A DNA stretch of 33,855 nt, from positions 1 through 33,855 of the forward strand of contig NZ_DAOUCJ010000097.1 of NCBI RefSeq assembly GCF_034432235.1. Reading direction: 5' to 3'. Shown piece after piece: positions 31,453 to 33,855 of this stretch. The DNA is from Thermoflexus sp. (lineage in GTDB: Bacteria; Chloroflexota; Anaerolineae; Thermoflexales; Thermoflexaceae). Position numbers and translations under genes: made by a program. The number at the start of each line of letters is the position of its first letter. Position 1 is the first letter of the stretch. The notes under the pieces were generated by a model that saw nothing but the letters and a program-made list of their open reading frames with translations, ran no database searches and was not told the origin of the DNA.

Positions 31453-32601
31453 TCATGCCTTCTGGCCCACTTGCTCGCCAAGCAGGCCGGTCGGGCGGAA
31501 CATCAAAATGAGGATGAGAATCAGGAACGCGAAGATATCCTTATACTCCGTCCCGAAAGCCCCGCCAGTGAACTGGGAAAGATACGCTCCCGCGAAGCCC
31601 TCCAGGACCCCCAGGACGATCCCGCCCAGCATGGCCCCGGTGATGTTGCCAATGCCGCCCAACACCGCAGCCGTGAAAGCTTTAATCCCGGGGATGAACC
31701 CCACATATGGATCGATCCGGCCGACCCGGATCCCAAACAGCACACCCGTTGCGCCGCCCAGGGCCCCGCCGATGAGGAAGGTCAGCATGATGATCCGATC
31801 CACATCTACGCCCATCAGGGCCGCCGTCGGCCGGTCCTGGGCCACCGCCCGGATCGCCCGACCCAGCCGAGTGGCGTTCACCACAAAGTTCAGCCCCGTC
31901 AGCATCAATAGAGATGCAATAATAATGAAGACCACCTTTGCCTGGATCTGCATCTGGATCGACTGGTCGGCGATCTGAAAAGAAGCGATGGGGATCTGCT
32001 GGTTCAGAACGGGGAAAGAAGGATAATTCCGATAGAACGCGTTGTTCAGCAATCCTTCAATTGCTCGAACGGCATCTTGAAGGAAGAACGAAACCCCGAT
32101 GGCCGAGATCAGCGGCACCAGGCGAGGTGCACCCCGCAACGGCCGGTAGGCGACCCGTTCGATCAGCACCGCCAGCAGCCCGCTACCAGCCATCCCGGCC
32201 GCCACCGCCAACAGGATCCCGACCATGATCAGCATCAGAGGCGCAGTAGATGGGATCGCCAGCGCGAGCATCAACTCCACACCGATGAAGGCCCCGACCA
32301 TGAAGATCTCGCTATGGGCGAAGTTGATGAACTGCAGCACCCCATAGACCATGGTGTAACCCAGGGCGATCATTGCATATAGGAAGCCGATCACCAGGCC
32401 ATCGATGGCCACCTGGGGCAGCGTGCGAACAACGAACTGGAGGAGGGTCATCCCTCCGGTCACGGGGCGGTTGAAGAGAACAGCCAGGAATAGGATGATC
32501 GAACCGATAACGATGAGGCTGATCGTGACGAAGACGAAAAGCTGGATCAGCGGGACCACCAGTGCCTGATACAGGAGGGATTCGGAGAGTTTGCTTCGCA
32601 T
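31453..32601 (-). CDS. livH: Branched-chain amino-acid ABC transporter permease LivH, 382 aa
   Basis: The first membrane subunit of the liv importer. The family core is clear: GLVIGFLYAMIALGYTMVYGV, INFAHSEIFMVGAF, ERVAYRPLRGAPRLVPLISAIG, the cytoplasmic coupling loop (RAVAQDRPTAALMGVDVDR) and GIKAFTAAVLGGIGNITGAMLGG near the end. A roughly 70-residue N-terminal extension with two extra hydrophobic segments (VVPLIQLFVFVTISLIVIG and ILFLAVLF) makes it longer than the typical 290-300 aa. The start at ATG 32601 is uncertain: GGGAG is close to it, and ATG 32640 is in frame. Confidence 0.92.
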   Translation of the reverse strand: MRSKLSESLLYQALVVPLIQLFVFVTISLIVIGSIILFLAVLFNRPVTGGMTLLQFVVRTLPQVAIDGLVIGFLYAMIALGYTMVYGVLQFINFAHSEIFMVGAFIGVELMLALAIPSTAPLMLIMVGILLAVAAGMAGSGLLAVLIERVAYRPLRGAPRLVPLISAIGVSFFLQDAVRAIEGLLNNAFYRNYPSFPVLNQQIPIASFQIADQSIQMQIQAKVVFIIIASLLMLTGLNFVVNATRLGRAIRAVAQDRPTAALMGVDVDRIIMLTFLIGGALGGATGVLFGIRVGRIDPYVGFIPGIKAFTAAVLGGIGNITGAMLGGIVLGVLEGFAGAYLSQFTGGAFGTEYKDIFAFLILILILMFRPTGLLGEQVGQKA

Positions 32602-32645
32602 TTCTCCCGACTCGCCCTCAGAATTTCTTACGGTCCCCATAAACA

Positions 32646-32680
32646 CCGGGTGGGGAGGCCAGGAGATCCTCCCCACCCGG
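32646..32680 (-). terminator. Attenuator-like hairpin after livK
   Basis: A perfect 13-bp stem (32646-32658 with 32668-32680) with a 9-nt loop, 14 nt after the livK stop and before livH. TGTTTA follows on the minus strand. It would favour high receptor and lower permease levels. Confidence 0.7.
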
Positions 32681-32694
32681 GCTTGATCCCCCGA

Positions 32695-33855
32695 TTACTT
32701 CACACCGCACTTCGCCTTCAGCTCCGGCGTGAAGGGCGGCGGCGCCAGCTCCAGGGTCTTCACCAGCTGGTTATTGCCCCAATCCTCCGGCTTCCCGGAG
32801 ACCACTTTGATCACGAAATACTTGGCCTTCACCGGGTCGCCCCGCTCATCGAACGTGATCACGCCCGTGATCCCCTGGAAGTCCTTGGTGGCCCGCACTT
32901 TCTGCGCCACCGCCTTGCGGCTGGGCTTCTGACCCCCCGCCTCGTTGATGGCTGCCTCAATGGCCTTCAACACAATGGCGGTGGCATCGTAGGCCTGGGC
33001 CGAGAACGGCTCAGGATCCTTTCCGAACTTGGCCTTGTAATCCTGAATAAACTTCTTAGCTCCCTCATAGACCGTCGGCGGCGCCGCCACGCTCGTGTAA
33101 TACATGCCCACCACGGCATCCCCGGCGATCTTCGCCAGCTCCGAGGAGTCCATTCCGTCCGGCCCCAGGAAGATCGCCTTCACCCCCTTCTCCCGGGCCT
33201 GCTTGAAGAAGACGCCCGCCTGATCGTAGATGCCGCCGAAGTAGATCAGCTCGGGGTTCGCTGCCTGGATCGCCGTGATCAGCGGGTCGAAGTTGGCCTT
33301 CTCCTCGGTCCCCTCGAAGCCCAGGACTTTGCCGCCGAGCTCCTCGAAGCGCTTCTTGAAGAACTCCGCCACGCCCTGGCCATAGGTCGTCTTGTCGTGG
33401 ATCACGAAGGCGGTCTTGACCTTGAGCTCGTTGAAGGCGAACTCCGCGCCCACCGCCCCCTGCACATCATCACGGCCACAGACCCGATTCACCACCAGAT
33501 AGCCACGGTCCGTGATGCAGGGGTTCGTGTTCGCGGGCGAGACCATCACCAGGTCGTAATCCTTGTAGGTCTCCGAAGAGGGGATCGCCACGCCGGAGTT
33601 GAGGTGGCCGATCACCGCCAGGATATCGGGATCGTTGACCAGCTGCTTGGCATTGGCCACCCCCACATCCGGCTTGGCCTGATCATCGAAGGGCACCAGC
33701 TCCACCTTAAAACCGAGGGCCTCAATGGGGCCTTTCAGCTGCTCGATCGCCAGCTGGGCACCATTCTTAATGCCCTCCCCCAGAGCCGCCTGACCACCCG
33801 AGAGCGGGCTCTGGGTGGCGATCTTAATGGTGCCCTTCACCGCCGGGGTAGGAGA
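32695..33855 (-). CDS. livK: Branched-chain amino-acid ABC transporter substrate-binding protein LivK, 5' end cut by window
   Basis: Periplasmic-binding-protein type 1 receptor of the liv importer. The mature domain begins TIKIATQSPLSGGQAALGEG and continues with the family's landmarks: VELVPFDDQAKPDVGVANAKQL, AVIGHLNSGVAIPSSETY, FVIHDKTTYGQGVAEFFKKRFEELGG, LIYFGGIYDQAG and YDATAIVLKAIEAAI. At the right edge the frame continues as SPTPA, so the signal peptide and Pro/Thr linker (probably a lipoprotein) lie outside the window. The ligand set (Leu/Ile/Val or other amides) cannot be read off. The stop is followed by a strong hairpin. Confidence 0.94.
   Translation of the reverse strand, partial: SPTPAVKGTIKIATQSPLSGGQAALGEGIKNGAQLAIEQLKGPIEALGFKVELVPFDDQAKPDVGVANAKQLVNDPDILAVIGHLNSGVAIPSSETYKDYDLVMVSPANTNPCITDRGYLVVNRVCGRDDVQGAVGAEFAFNELKVKTAFVIHDKTTYGQGVAEFFKKRFEELGGKVLGFEGTEEKANFDPLITAIQAANPELIYFGGIYDQAGVFFKQAREKGVKAIFLGPDGMDSSELAKIAGDAVVGMYYTSVAAPPTVYEGAKKFIQDYKAKFGKDPEPFSAQAYDATAIVLKAIEAAINEAGGQKPSRKAVAQKVRATKDFQGITGVITFDERGDPVKAKYFVIKVVSGKPEDWGNNQLVKTLELAPPPFTPELKAKCGVK

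Overview
The window is about 62% GC with tightly packed genes and no rRNA, tRNA or CRISPR. Several features point to a thermophilic or moderately thermophilic Chloroflexota bacterium, probably Anaerolineae/Thermoflexia-like: Thr/Pro-rich linkers on exported proteins, a DUF6754 membrane protein, a GlmL/MutL-type actin-fold protein without a mutase, DUF6391, sortase with an LPxTG protein, and very GC-rich hairpin repeats. The assignment is inferred from protein style and gene content, not from a marker gene alignment.

Left part (1-7740, mostly + strand). A DUF971 gene behind an extended -10 promoter is followed by fmt and an M50-like membrane metallopeptidase. Next, on the minus strand, comes a DUF4258/DUF2283 toxin-antitoxin-like pair whose DUF4258 gene looks broken, plus a short degraded-looking ORF. 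A CoA precursor cluster follows: panB-panE (ATGA overlap), panC and, after a roughly 300-bp block of modular palindromic repeats, coaX. Together these make pantoate from ketoisovalerate, join it to beta-alanine, and phosphorylate pantothenate. panD is not in the window. A strong hairpin separates coaX from the convergent minus-strand genes.

Middle part (7750-18440, all minus strand). A long co-oriented run reads, in transcription order: a 264-aa membrane protein with a Pro-rich tail, a MoxR AAA+ ATPase, a promoter, a 54-aa ORF, a DUF6754 protein, a 7-TM-like protein, a 736-aa double zinc-ribbon/acidic/transmembrane protein, a small membrane protein, a GlmL/MutL-like ATPase-fold protein, a KOW/barrel-like protein and an LPxTG-anchored surface protein. 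Most have no known function. This run is the best candidate for an undescribed envelope-associated system.

Right-centre (18560-25050, minus). Housekeeping genes: ftsY, prfB (with the programmed +1 frameshift and an in-frame UGA), holA and an RlmI-like rRNA methyltransferase. Between them lie a MerR-type regulator overlapping a sortase, and a DUF6391 gene. The sortase is the plausible partner of the LPxTG protein at 7750.

Right part (25358-33855). A + strand LysM/lamin-tail protein is followed by two minus-strand ABC import systems. One is a polar amino-acid system (binding lipoprotein and permease, no ATPase nearby). The other is a branched-chain amino-acid (liv) operon, livK-livH-livM-livG-livF, with livK cut by the window edge. 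In both, a long hairpin sits just after the binding-protein gene, as expected where the binding protein is made in excess over the membrane parts. Non-coding gaps not listed below (for example 2234-2417, 9517-9694, 19793-19992) hold nothing I can support.
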